A DNA stretch of 45,011 bases, from contig CALZBR010000018.1 in the NCBI GenBank assembly GCA_945621435.1, positions 1 to 45,011 of the forward strand, written 5' to 3'. The stretch is from an uncultured Lachnospiraceae bacterium. Lineage in GTDB: Bacteria > Bacillota > Clostridia > Lachnospirales > Lachnospiraceae. Position numbers and translations under genes: made by a program. Each line of letters opens with the position of its first letter. The first letter of the stretch is position 1. This document shows, in pieces, positions 1 through 8,190 of the stretch. Under the pieces are notes generated by a model. It saw only the letters and a program-made list of their open reading frames with translations. It did no database searches and had not been told where the DNA came from.

Positions 1-7
1 CATATAG

Positions 8-173
8 AGCGCATAGCGCGATGAAATAAGCCCGCAGGGCTTATGAATGCACAGCGCAAAAGAATGCAAGCGCATAGCGCGATGAAATAAGCCCGCAGGG
101 CTTTATGAATGCACAGCGCAAAAGAATGCAAGCGCATAGCGCGATGAAATAAGCCCGCAGGGCTTATGAATGC
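8..173. repeat. Tandem array of about 61-bp palindromic repeats
   Basis: Three copies of one unit lie head to tail: 8-68 (61 bp), 69-130 (62 bp, one extra T) and 131-173 (partial, 43 bp). Each unit carries GCGC-ATA-GCGC and a hairpin core. In copies 1 (26-44) and 3 (149-167) the core is a perfect 8-bp stem, ATAAGCCC/GGGCTTAT, with a GCA loop. The extra T of copy 2 falls in the right arm of the hairpin. No open reading frame or T-run accompanies it. It lies upstream of the carboxyltransferase gene, so it may be transcribed as leader or spacer. It resembles REP-type intergenic palindromes, but the family is not identified. Confidence 0.85.
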
Positions 174-206
174 TTAAACTATTCAAAATTATGGAGGAGA
201 TTCGTA

Positions 207-1634
207 ATGTCAGAAATCACAAAGAAACCTATAAAGATTACGGAAACTATACTGCGTGATGCTCACCAGTCTCTGATTGCAACCAGAATGCCTACCGAAT
301 TCATGCTTCCCATTGTTGAGAAGATGGATAAGGTTGGCTATCATTCCGTAGAGTGTTGGGGTGGTGCAACCTTTGATGCTTCTCTTCGTTTCCTGAAGGA
401 AGATCCCTGGGAAAGACTGCGTAAGCTTCGTGACGGTTTCAAGAATACCAAGCTTCAGATGCTGTTCCGCGGACAGAATATTCTGGGATACAGACCCTAC
501 GCTGATGACGTGGTAGATGCCTTCGTTCAGAAATCCATTGCAAACGGTATTGATATTATCCGTATTTTCGATTGTCTGAACTATCTTCCTAACCTTCAGG
601 AAGCAGTTAACGCTACCAACAAGATGAAACAGCAGGAGGGAAGAGGTCATGCCCAGGTAGCTCTGTCTTATACCCTTGGCGACGCATATACATTAGAGTA
701 TTGGGCAACTATGGCCAAGAATATTGAAGAGATGGGTGCCGATTCCATCTGTATTAAGGATATGGCAGGTCTGCTTGTTCCTTACAAAGCAACTGAGCTG
801 ATCAAAGCAATGAAGGAGAACACCAAGCTTCCGATTCAGTTACATACACACTATACTTCCGGTGTGGCCAGCATGACTTACCTGAAGGCAGTAGAGGCCG
901 GCGTTGATGTCATTGATACCGCTATGAGTCCCTTTGCTATGGGTACATCACAGCCCGCTACCGAGGTTATGGTTGAGACCTTCAAGGGAACCGAGTATGA
1001 TACCGGCTTCGATCAGAATCTGCTGGCGGAGATTGCAGATTACTTCCGTCCTTACAGAGACGAGTGCCTTGCAAGCGGTCTGCTGAATCCCAAGGTGATG
1101 GGTGTTGATATCAAGACTCTGCTTTACCAGGTGCCCGGCGGAATGCTTTCCAACATGGTTAGCCAGTTGAAGGAGCAGAACGCTGAGGACAGATATTATG
1201 ATGTGTTGAAGGAGATTCCTCAGGTGCGTAAAGACCTGGGTGAGCCTCCGCTGGTTACCCCTTCTTCTCAGATTGTCGGTACTCAGGCTGTGTTCAATGT
1301 ACTTATGGGTGAGAGATACAAGATGGCCACAAAGGAGACCAAGGCAGTTCTTCGCGGTGAGTATGGTCAGACTGTTAAGCCTATGAGTCAGGAAGTTATT
1401 GATAAGGTTATTCCCGGTGAAGAGAGAATTACCTGCCGATTTGCGGACAAGCTGGACAACGAGATGAGTAAGTTGGAAACAGAAATGAAGGAGTGGAAGC
1501 AGCAGGACGAGGATGTGTTGTCCTATGCACTGTTCCCTCAGGTTGCCACAGATTTCTTTAAGTATCGTCAGGCTCAGCAGGAGAAGGTTGATATGACTCA
1601 GGCTGACACAAAGAACGGCGCATACCCTGTATAA
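207..1634 (+). CDS. oadA: Oxaloacetate decarboxylase alpha / pyruvate carboxylase subunit B-type carboxyltransferase
   Basis: This is the carboxyltransferase subunit of a biotin-dependent decarboxylase or carboxylase, which moves CO2 between oxaloacetate/pyruvate and a biotin carrier. The N-terminus has the family signature ETILRDAHQSL followed by a TIM-barrel HMGL-like domain (about residues 10-270) with an HTH-motif metal site (LHTHYTSG, about 215). A conserved carboxylase domain follows (about 290-450). At 475 aa it lacks the C-terminal biotinyl domain and its MKM lysine, which longer OadA proteins of roughly 590 aa carry, so a separate carrier protein must exist, probably upstream outside the window. 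The start is set by GGAGGAG about 8 bases ahead. A strong terminator follows, so this is the last gene of its operon. Whether it works as a sodium pump or a soluble transcarboxylase cannot be told from this subunit. Confidence 0.9.
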   Translation: MSEITKKPIKITETILRDAHQSLIATRMPTEFMLPIVEKMDKVGYHSVECWGGATFDASLRFLKEDPWERLRKLRDGFKNTKLQMLFRGQNILGYRPYADDVVDAFVQKSIANGIDIIRIFDCLNYLPNLQEAVNATNKMKQQEGRGHAQVALSYTLGDAYTLEYWATMAKNIEEMGADSICIKDMAGLLVPYKATELIKAMKENTKLPIQLHTHYTSGVASMTYLKAVEAGVDVIDTAMSPFAMGTSQPATEVMVETFKGTEYDTGFDQNLLAEIADYFRPYRDECLASGLLNPKVMGVDIKTLLYQVPGGMLSNMVSQLKEQNAEDRYYDVLKEIPQVRKDLGEPPLVTPSSQIVGTQAVFNVLMGERYKMATKETKAVLRGEYGQTVKPMSQEVIDKVIPGEERITCRFADKLDNEMSKLETEMKEWKQQDEDVLSYALFPQVATDFFKYRQAQQEKVDMTQADTKNGAYPV

Positions 1635-1652
1635 ATCTATAGGAGATAATAG

Positions 1653-1703
1653 AAAACGACAGACAGCTTTAGCTTCGGAAGAGGATAGCGGTCTGTCGTT
1701 TTT
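1653..1703 (+). terminator. Rho-independent terminator after oadA
   Basis: A perfect 12-bp stem (AAAACGACAGAC at 1653-1664 pairing with 1691-1702) encloses a 26-base loop and runs into a T-run at 1699-1703. It ends the transcription unit of the carboxyltransferase gene. Confidence 0.85.
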
Positions 1704-1758
1704 GGATACATGAATTGAAAAATCCTTGAATATATACCTTGGAACTTTTGCCTTCGAC

Positions 1759-1801
1759 TTGACAAGCTCTTTTTTGCTCGGTAAAATAACATATGTTACC
1801 G
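1759..1801 (+). promoter_or_regulatory. Promoter of the tetR-rpiR operon with overlapping palindromic operator
   Basis: The -35 box TTGACA (1759-1764) is followed after 17 bp by TAAAAT (1782-1787), a near-consensus sigma-A promoter. An inverted repeat, CGGTAA at 1779-1784 and TTACCG at 1796-1801, surrounds a perfect 10-bp palindrome AACATATGTT (1788-1797) that covers the -10 box and the expected start site near 1794. A repressor bound here would block polymerase. The adjacent TetR-family gene is the obvious candidate, so autoregulation is inferred. Confidence 0.65.
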
Positions 1802-1856
1802 CATGGGACATTCGAAAGATAAAGTATTGATATGCGGCCTTTGAAAGGGTAAAGCA

Positions 1857-2411
1857 ATGGCAAGAAAAGAAACGATTACCATACAGATGATTCTTGACAC
1901 AGCATTTGCAATGACAAGAGAAGAGGGATTTTCCAATGTGACCGCCAGAAGAGTGGCTTCCAGGGTTGGCTGTTCGACTCAGCCGATTTTTCGTGTGTAC
2001 AAAAGTATGGACGAGCTCTGGGATGCGGTTTATGACCAGGCTGCAGATTTTTTTCAGGATTATTACAAAGTATATCCCAAAACGGGAAAGACGCCTTTCA
2101 GCAATCTGGGGATGGCTTACATATCTTTTGCACGGGAGGAAAAACATTTGTTTGAACTTCTTTTTGTCAATGGAAGGGCTGGGAGAAAAGGTATGTATGA
2201 ACTGCTAAACGGCAACAGCGGCAGTGTGGTGTATGAAGCAAATCTTGCAAGAATTCAAGGGTGTTCGGATCCCGGCGGGTTGTTTACGAAAATATGGATA
2301 TTTATCCATGGAGCAGCGTGCATGTCACTTACGGGTGATTATGATTTGCCGGATATAGAAACGAAGAAAATGTTGGAGAATATCTACCAATCCTTTGCTG
2401 AAATGAAATAG
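1857..2411 (+). CDS. TetR/AcrR family transcriptional regulator
   Basis: This 184-aa protein has a TetR-type DNA-binding domain at residues 5-55: a helix-turn-helix with VTARRVASRVGCSTQPIFRVYKS, matching the usual position and spacing. The remaining 130 residues form the all-helical ligand-binding and dimerisation part, which shows nothing that reveals the effector. The start ATG is preceded by a modest purine-rich site (GAAAGGG). The next gene, an RpiR-type regulator, begins only 8 bp after the stop, so the two are co-transcribed. A palindrome overlapping the promoter at 1779-1801 is the likely operator. Targets beyond its own operon are unknown. Confidence 0.88.
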   Translation: MARKETITIQMILDTAFAMTREEGFSNVTARRVASRVGCSTQPIFRVYKSMDELWDAVYDQAADFFQDYYKVYPKTGKTPFSNLGMAYISFAREEKHLFELLFVNGRAGRKGMYELLNGNSGSVVYEANLARIQGCSDPGGLFTKIWIFIHGAACMSLTGDYDLPDIETKKMLENIYQSFAEMK

Positions 2412-2419
2412 GAGCAGAT

Positions 2420-3349
2420 ATGGAAGAAAAAAATGATATATTAGCGCGTATAACTGATTGTTACGGGAAAATGAGCAAGGGACATAAAGCGATTGCAACG
2501 TATATTCTGGAACATTATGATCAGGCCGTATTTATGACGGCTGCAAAGCTTGGAGAAACACTTGGAATCAGCGAGTCTACTGTTGTGCGTTTTGCTTCCG
2601 GAATCGGCTGCAGCGGTTATCCGGAGTTCCAGAAGGCGCTGGAAGAATGTGTGAAAAGCAAGCTGAATCGCATACAAAAAATGGATGCAAGGTATGGAAG
2701 GAGTTCTCAATCCGAGGTGCTGACATCGGTTTTGACGGCTGATATCGAAAAGATTCAGCATACCATTGATAATCTGGATCCCAATACCTTTGAGACAGCA
2801 GTTAACACACTTCTTACCGCAGAGAAAATATATGTGATGGGACTTAGAAGTAATGAGCCATTGGCGGAATTCCTGCATTTTTATTTAAATATGATTCGGC
2901 CGGATGTCATCTTGCTCAAGACAACCAGTGTAAGCGAAACCTTTGAACAGATGATCCGGATCAGCCCCGGGGATTGCTTTGTGGGCATCAGTTTCCCGAG
3001 ATATTCCATGAGAACCCTGAAAGCCATGGAATTCGCCAGCGATCGAAACGCAAAGGTGATTGCCGTTACAGATTCGGTTCATTCTCCGATGTGCCTGTAT
3101 TCCTCCTGCAATCTGCTGGCCAGAAGTGATATGGTTTCCATTGTGGATTCTCTGGTGGCACCATTGAGTATGATAAATGCGCTGGTGGTTGCAATGTGTT
3201 TGAAGAAGCCTCAGGAGGTCAGAAAAAATCTGGAAACGCTTGAGGAAACATGGAATAATTATCAGGTTTATCTGAATGATGAGATTAATTTTATAGATGA
3301 TGAACCTATGCTGAATTATTCGCTGCGAAAGTCGGAGGAAGAAGCATAA
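2420..3349 (+). CDS. MurR/RpiR family transcriptional regulator with SIS domain
   Basis: The protein has 309 aa, a normal length for the family. The N-terminal HTH_6 domain (residues 1-77) includes the recognisable helix-turn-helix stretch with LGISESTVVRFA. The C-terminal SIS domain (about 120-260), which binds phosphosugars in this family, contains YVMGLRSN and FVGISFPRYS. Members usually control sugar, amino-sugar or sialic acid genes and respond to a sugar phosphate. No sugar-uptake genes lie nearby, so its regulon is unclear. GGAG lies just ahead of the ATG. It sits 8 bp behind the tetR gene and 7 bp ahead of the flavoprotein gene, which suggests one operon from the 1759 promoter. Confidence 0.9.
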   Translation: MEEKNDILARITDCYGKMSKGHKAIATYILEHYDQAVFMTAAKLGETLGISESTVVRFASGIGCSGYPEFQKALEECVKSKLNRIQKMDARYGRSSQSEVLTSVLTADIEKIQHTIDNLDPNTFETAVNTLLTAEKIYVMGLRSNEPLAEFLHFYLNMIRPDVILLKTTSVSETFEQMIRISPGDCFVGISFPRYSMRTLKAMEFASDRNAKVIAVTDSVHSPMCLYSSCNLLARSDMVSIVDSLVAPLSMINALVVAMCLKKPQEVRKNLETLEETWNNYQVYLNDEINFIDDEPMLNYSLRKSEEEA

Positions 3350-3356
3350 TAAGTTT

Positions 3357-4616
3357 ATGAAAAAGGTGATTGTAGTAGGGGGCGGTGCTGCGGGGATGAT
3401 GGCTGCCGTAGCGGCGGCAGATTCCGGCAGTAAGGTCTGTTTGATAGAGAAAAACGAAAAGCTTGGTAAAAAGGTATTTATCACCGGCAAGGGGCGTTGT
3501 AATGTAACCAATGCGGCTGATGTGGAAACGCTTCTTTCCAATGTGTGCACCAATCGTAAGTTTTTATATAGTGCATTTTATGGCTTTGATAATACGGCAG
3601 TGATGGAGTTCCTGGAAAGGGCCGGATGTCCGCTGAAGATAGAGCGCGGAGACAGAGTTTTCCCGGTGTCTGACCACTCCTCGGATGTCATTGCGGCATT
3701 TCGCAGGGAATTGGACAAAAGGAAGGTTGAAATTCGGCTGAATACAGAAGTGGCATCCCTTGAGGTGTGCGAGAATCCGAAATCCGATTCCGGCGATGGA
3801 GAAAAGAGCAAAAAGTCATTTTACAGAATCACAGGGGTCAGATTGAAGAGTGGGAAAATGGTGGAGGCGGATAAAGTGATTCTGTGTACCGGAGGAGTGT
3901 CCTATCCTTCTACCGGTTCCACGGGAGACGGTTACCGTATGGCGGAGGAGACGGGGCATCAGATTACGAAACTGTTTCCCGGTCTGGTGCCGCTGGAGAC
4001 AAAAGAAACATGGTGCAGGGAACTGATGGGACTTACTTTGAAGAATGTTAGTCTGCGTCTGGTGCGGGGGAATAAGGAGCTGTATCAGGGGTTTGGAGAG
4101 ATGCTGTTCACGCATTTCGGAGTCAGCGGTCCTCTGGTTTTGTCGGCAGGCAGTTTATACACCCCCGGAGAAGCGCGGTTATTCATTGACCTAAAGCCTG
4201 CGATGACGGAGGAACAATTAGATAATCGTCTGCTCAGAGATTTTGAGGAAAACAGGAATAAGCAATTTAAAAATGCTTTGGGTGCCCTGTTCCCGATTCG
4301 AATGATACCTGTGATGGTTTCTCTGTCAGGAATACATCCGGACAAAAGGGTAAACGAAGTATCGAAGCAGGAAAGACAAAATCTGATTCGGCTGATCAAA
4401 AATCTGCCATTGACAGTTACGGGGGCAAGAGGATTTCAGGAGGCGATTATTACCAGAGGCGGAATATCCGTGAAAGATGTGAACCCGTCTACCATGGAAT
4501 CGAAAAAAGTGGAAGGATTGTTCTTTGCGGGAGAAGTTCTTGATCTCGATGCATTCACGGGCGGCTATAATCTGCAGATTGCATGGTCAACAGGACATTT
4601 GGCCGGAATTTCATAA
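3357..4616 (+). CDS. BaiN/HI0933-like NAD(P)/FAD-dependent oxidoreductase
   Basis: The 419-aa flavoprotein belongs to the HI0933/YhiN/BaiN family. The dinucleotide-binding motif GGGAAG is at residues 8-13, followed by the family signature KVFITGKGRCNVTN (about 39-53). The C-terminal FAD motif is GLFFAGEVLDLDAFTGGYNLQ. Related proteins are annotated as aminoacetone oxidase or bile-acid (BaiN) flavoproteins, but those reactions are not established for most members, and this copy sits in a housekeeping context. In many Clostridia the same gene precedes cmk and ispH, as here. The start overlaps no strong Shine-Dalgarno, so translation may be coupled to the preceding rpiR gene 7 bp upstream. Confidence 0.85.
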   Translation: MKKVIVVGGGAAGMMAAVAAADSGSKVCLIEKNEKLGKKVFITGKGRCNVTNAADVETLLSNVCTNRKFLYSAFYGFDNTAVMEFLERAGCPLKIERGDRVFPVSDHSSDVIAAFRRELDKRKVEIRLNTEVASLEVCENPKSDSGDGEKSKKSFYRITGVRLKSGKMVEADKVILCTGGVSYPSTGSTGDGYRMAEETGHQITKLFPGLVPLETKETWCRELMGLTLKNVSLRLVRGNKELYQGFGEMLFTHFGVSGPLVLSAGSLYTPGEARLFIDLKPAMTEEQLDNRLLRDFEENRNKQFKNALGALFPIRMIPVMVSLSGIHPDKRVNEVSKQERQNLIRLIKNLPLTVTGARGFQEAIITRGGISVKDVNPSTMESKKVEGLFFAGEVLDLDAFTGGYNLQIAWSTGHLAGIS

Positions 4617-4665
4617 ATGCGGATTGGGTTGACTGAAAAATATAATTTGTGATGGGAGAAAAGAG

Positions 4666-5325
4666 ATGGCATATAATATTGCAGTAGACGGACCTGCAGG
4701 TGCAGGAAAAAGTACCATAGCGAAGGCAGTTGCCGAGAGACTTGGATGTATTTATGTGGATACGGGAGCCATGTATCGTGCCATGGCATTGTATATGCTT
4801 CGCGAGAAGGTTGATCTGCAGGATCGGGCAGCAATCGCCGGGGCTTGTACCGGTGCAGATATTAAGATTGGATTTGAAGACGGTGTCCAGGCTGTTTATT
4901 TAAACGGTGAGAATGTGAATGCTTTTCTTCGGACAGAAGAGGTGGGGAATGCAGCCTCCGTTACCAGTGTTGTGCCCGAAGTGAGAAAGCGTCTCGTGGA
5001 GCTGCAACAGCTTCTTGCGGCAGAGAGTGACTGTATTATGGACGGAAGAGATATCGGAACCTGTGTATTGCCTAAGGCGCAGACCAAGATTTATCTGACT
5101 GCTAGCAGTATGGTAAGAGCAAAGCGTAGATATGATGAGCTTACGGCGAAGGGTGAGAACTGCGATCTTGGGAAGATTAAGGCGGACATAGAAGAAAGAG
5201 ATTATCGTGACATGCATAGAGAGATTTCGCCGCTTAAGCAGGCGGAGGATGCTGTTTTGGTGGATTCTTCAGATATGACGATCGAGGAAGTGATCGAGAG
5301 AATCCTTGAACTGGCAAAGAGATAA
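4666..5325 (+). CDS. cmk: (d)CMP kinase (cytidylate kinase)
   Basis: Cmk phosphorylates CMP and dCMP with ATP in pyrimidine nucleotide salvage and recycling of CMP from lipid and RNA turnover. The 219-aa protein has the P-loop GPAGAGKST at residues 9-17 and the CMP-binding DTGAMYRA stretch (about 32-39). It also has DGRDIGTCVLP (about 126-136) and the lid region with ERDYRDMHR. Length is typical of bacterial Cmk. GGGAGAAAAGAG precedes the ATG. It is followed 24 bp later by ispH, an order widely conserved in Clostridia. Confidence 0.96.
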   Translation: MAYNIAVDGPAGAGKSTIAKAVAERLGCIYVDTGAMYRAMALYMLREKVDLQDRAAIAGACTGADIKIGFEDGVQAVYLNGENVNAFLRTEEVGNAASVTSVVPEVRKRLVELQQLLAAESDCIMDGRDIGTCVLPKAQTKIYLTASSMVRAKRRYDELTAKGENCDLGKIKADIEERDYRDMHREISPLKQAEDAVLVDSSDMTIEEVIERILELAKR

Positions 5326-5349
5326 GACGAAGTGTGAAAGGGTAATGAG

Positions 5350-6213
5350 ATGGAAGTCAGACTGGCTGAGTGCGCCGGATTCTGCTTTGGTGTAAAACGT
5401 GCGGTAGATACGGTGTATGAACAGTTAAAAAGAGGGAAGACTATTTATACCTATGGTCCAATTGTGCATAACGAAGAAGTGATCAGAGAATTGTCAGAGC
5501 AGGGGATTCGTGTGCTGGAAGACAGGGAGGCATTGGAAAAACTGCCCCTCCGGAGGGAGGGAGAAACCGCGGTCATCATTCGTGCGCACGGTGTCTCCGA
5601 AGAGATTTATGGACTGTTGGAACAGAAGAAAGTAGAGATTATAGATGCTACCTGTCCCTTTGTAAAACGGATTCACAAGATTGTCAGAGAACACGAAGAA
5701 AACGGCGAGCGTATTCTGATAGCCGGAGATCCCAAACATCCGGAAGTGGAAGGAATTGTCGGGTGGTGCAGGGGACCGGTTAAAGTAATTCAGGAGCCGG
5801 ACGAAACCATGGATTTTATGACGGAGGAAACTGAAAAATACTGTCTCGTGGCGCAAACGACATATAACTACAATAAATTTCAAGATTTAGTTGAAATTTT
5901 AGAAAAAAAAGGTTACAATGTTAGTGTTGTGAATACTATCTGCAACGCAACGGAAGAACGTCAGCGTTCTGCAGCTAAATTGGCAGAGGAAGCAGATGTT
6001 ATGATTGTAATAGGAGGGAAGCACAGCTCTAATACGATGAAGCTCTATGGTATCTGTCAGGAGAAATGTGCAAAGACCTATTTTATACAGACACTGGATG
6101 ACTTGCATTTAGAACTGCCTGAAGATGTTCGCCTGGTGGGTATTACAGCGGGGGCTTCCACCCCAAATAAATTAATCGAGGAGGTTCAAAATTATGTCAG
6201 AATTAACTTTTGA
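5350..6213 (+). CDS. ispH: 4-hydroxy-3-methylbut-2-enyl diphosphate reductase
   Basis: IspH is the last enzyme of the MEP isoprenoid pathway, reducing HMBPP to IPP and DMAPP with a [4Fe-4S] cluster. The three cluster cysteines are visible at C12 (FCFGVKRAV), C102 (DATCPFV) and C198 (TICNATEERQ). The substrate-binding H40, H80, H130 and E132 (HPEVEG) are also present. The length of 287 aa is that of a stand-alone IspH. In many Clostridia this gene is fused to ribosomal S1 repeats. Here the two are separate ORFs overlapping by 20 bp, with the ribosome-binding site of rpsA inside the ispH end. Confidence 0.97.
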   Translation: MEVRLAECAGFCFGVKRAVDTVYEQLKRGKTIYTYGPIVHNEEVIRELSEQGIRVLEDREALEKLPLRREGETAVIIRAHGVSEEIYGLLEQKKVEIIDATCPFVKRIHKIVREHEENGERILIAGDPKHPEVEGIVGWCRGPVKVIQEPDETMDFMTEETEKYCLVAQTTYNYNKFQDLVEILEKKGYNVSVVNTICNATEERQRSAAKLAEEADVMIVIGGKHSSNTMKLYGICQEKCAKTYFIQTLDDLHLELPEDVRLVGITAGASTPNKLIEEVQNYVRINF

Positions 6214-7318
6214 ACAAATGTTGGAAGATTCAATTAAGACAATACATTCAGGAGAGGTAGTCGAGGGTACAGTCATCGATGTTAAGGCTGAAGAGATCAT
6301 CTTGAACATCGGATACAAGTCAGACGGTATTCTTACAAAGAATGAGTATACCAATGATTCCGGCGTTGATCTGCAGAAGGCAGTCAAGGTTGGCGACACC
6401 ATGGAAGTTAAGGTTCTGAAGGTAAATGACGGTGAGGGTCAGGTTATGCTGACCTACAAGAGGCTTGCTGCTGACAGAGGCAACAAGAGAATTGAAGAGG
6501 CTTTCAATAACAAAGAGGTTCTTAAGGCAACCGTTGCCCAGGTTCTGGATGGCGGATTAAGTGTTATTGTGGACGAAGTAAGAATATTCATCCCTGCAAG
6601 TCTGGTTTCCGACACATACGAGAAGGATCTGACCAAGTATGCAGGTCAGGAAATTGAATTTGTGATCAGCGAGTACAATCCCAAGCGCAGAAGATATATC
6701 GGCGACCGCAGACAGCTTGTGGCTGCACAGAAGGCAGAGCTTCAGAAAGAACTCTTCGAGAAGATTCACGAAGGCGACATCGTAGAAGGTACTGTCAAGA
6801 ATGTTACTGATTTCGGCGCTTTTATCGACCTCGGCGGAGCAGACGGACTGCTTCATATTTCTGAGATGTCCTGGGGTCGTATTGAGCATCCCAAGAAGGT
6901 ATTTAAGGTTGGTGACAAGGTTAAAGTTCTGATTAAGGAGATTTCCGGCAGCAAGGTAGCACTTTCCTTGAAGTTTGACGATGAGAATCCCTGGAAGAAC
7001 GCTGCGGACAAGTATGCAGTGGGCAGCGTTGTTACCGGTAAGGTTGCAAGAATGACAGATTTTGGTGCTTTCGTAGAGCTGGAAGCCGGTGTGGATGCAC
7101 TCCTTCATGTTTCTCAGATTTCCAAAGAACATGTGGATAAACCTGCAGACGTGCTGAAGGTTGGTGATGAGGTAACTGCAAAGGTAACCGATTTCAATGA
7201 AAGTGACAGAAAGATATCACTGAGCATCAAGGCACTTACAGCTCCTGAAGCTACCGAAGATGCGGATGAAGTAGCAGTAAATGTTGATGAGGTTATTGCT
7301 GCTCAGACGGAAGAATAA
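6194..7318 (+). CDS. rpsA: 30S ribosomal protein S1-like, four S1 RNA-binding domains
   Basis: The 374-aa protein is made of four S1 (OB-fold) repeats at about residues 16-87, 100-165, 190-262 and 275-346. The last two are the best conserved (VTDFGAFIDLGGADGLLHIS and MTDFGAFVELEAGVDALLHVS). An acidic tail closes it. Four repeats is the usual size in Clostridia, against six in E. coli S1. It binds mRNA and may aid initiation, although its essential role in low-GC Gram-positives is less clear than in E. coli. The start lies inside ispH in the +1 frame, with GAGGAGG about 10 bases ahead, so translation is probably coupled. Confidence 0.93.
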   Translation: MSELTFEQMLEDSIKTIHSGEVVEGTVIDVKAEEIILNIGYKSDGILTKNEYTNDSGVDLQKAVKVGDTMEVKVLKVNDGEGQVMLTYKRLAADRGNKRIEEAFNNKEVLKATVAQVLDGGLSVIVDEVRIFIPASLVSDTYEKDLTKYAGQEIEFVISEYNPKRRRYIGDRRQLVAAQKAELQKELFEKIHEGDIVEGTVKNVTDFGAFIDLGGADGLLHISEMSWGRIEHPKKVFKVGDKVKVLIKEISGSKVALSLKFDDENPWKNAADKYAVGSVVTGKVARMTDFGAFVELEAGVDALLHVSQISKEHVDKPADVLKVGDEVTAKVTDFNESDRKISLSIKALTAPEATEDADEVAVNVDEVIAAQTEE

Positions 7319-7367
7319 TCCGTGAGGTTTTGTTCTAAGATTATCAGATAAAGGCGGGATGCAGGCA

Positions 7368-8150
7368 ATGGCATATGATTATGAGTATTTTAAAAGTGAA
7401 ATACTGAAACTGACTGCAATTGACCTGAACTGTTACAAAGAAAAGCAGATGAAGCGCCGCATCGACACCTTGATTGCAAAGCATAAGATTGAGGGCTATG
7501 ATAAATATATTCAGGCACTCAAATCGGACAAAGAGCTTTTTGAAGAGTTTGTAAGCTATATAACAATCAATGTCTCGGAGTTTTATCGCAATCCTGATCA
7601 GTGGAAACTGATGGACCGTGAGGTGATTCCGGAATTGGTTCGGAATTTCGGTTCCGGTCTGAAGGTATGGAGTGCAGCCTGTTCAACAGGTGATGAGCCC
7701 TATTCGCTGGTTATGGCTTTATCTGCACATGTTCCAATGAATAGAATCAATATACTTGCTACTGATTTGGACAAGCAGATTATTGCCAAGGCAAAGGTTG
7801 GATTGTATTCGGATAAAAGCATTGTCGGCGTTCCTGATGAATTCAAAAAGAAATATTTCACTCAGGTGGGACCATCGTATAAGATTGTTGACGAGATAAA
7901 GTCGAGAGTCAGTTATAAAGAGCATAATTTGCTGAGGGATATGTATCCCTCAGGATATCATCTGATTGTTTGCCGTAATGTATTGATTTATTTTACGGAA
8001 GAAGCAAAGGATGAGGTGTTTAGAAAGTTCTACAATGCTCTTGCTCCGGGAGGAGTTCTGTTTATCGGAAGCACGGAACAGATTATTAACTATAAAGAGA
8101 TGGGTTTTATCAGAAAGAATTCGTTCTTCTATCAGAAGCCAAAGGCATAA
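7368..8150 (+). CDS. cheR: CheR-type protein-glutamate O-methyltransferase
   Basis: CheR methylates glutamates of chemoreceptors using S-adenosylmethionine in chemotaxis adaptation. The 260-aa protein has the N-terminal helical CheR domain (about 1-75) ending in the receptor-contacting NVSEFYRN, equivalent to the usual NxTxFFR. The SAM-binding motif WSAACSTGDEP is at about 101-111, and LIVCRNVLIYF follows later. An ATG at 7359 is in frame, but the site AAGGCGGG (7351-7358) touches it directly and sits 9 bases from the ATG at 7368, so 7368 is preferred. No other chemotaxis genes are near. It follows rpsA by 49 bp and ends at a terminator. Confidence 0.92.
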   Translation: MAYDYEYFKSEILKLTAIDLNCYKEKQMKRRIDTLIAKHKIEGYDKYIQALKSDKELFEEFVSYITINVSEFYRNPDQWKLMDREVIPELVRNFGSGLKVWSAACSTGDEPYSLVMALSAHVPMNRINILATDLDKQIIAKAKVGLYSDKSIVGVPDEFKKKYFTQVGPSYKIVDEIKSRVSYKEHNLLRDMYPSGYHLIVCRNVLIYFTEEAKDEVFRKFYNALAPGGVLFIGSTEQIINYKEMGFIRKNSFFYQKPKA

Positions 8151-8177
8151 AAAAGGAGCAGTTTGCTCCTTTTTTTT
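8151..8177. terminator. Bidirectional terminator between cheR and yprB-like gene
   Basis: The stem AAAAGGAGCA (8151-8160) pairs with TGCTCCTTTT (8164-8173) around a GTT loop, with T8 on the plus strand (8170-8177). On the minus strand the A-run from 8149 gives a T6 tail, so the same hairpin can end both convergent units. Confidence 0.85.
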
Positions 8178-8190
8178 GTTTGTAAACATA

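Noticed and set aside
948..2147. 399-aa minus-strand frame spanning the end of oadA, the terminator and the start of tetR
   Set aside because: It crosses a strong terminator and two real plus-strand genes and shows no domain.
7180..7206. Same run (AAGGTAACCGATTTCAATG) in rpsA and near 14419 in rnfB
   Set aside because: It encodes similar short peptides in unrelated genes, with no flanking similarity. Chance and shared codon preference are enough to explain it.
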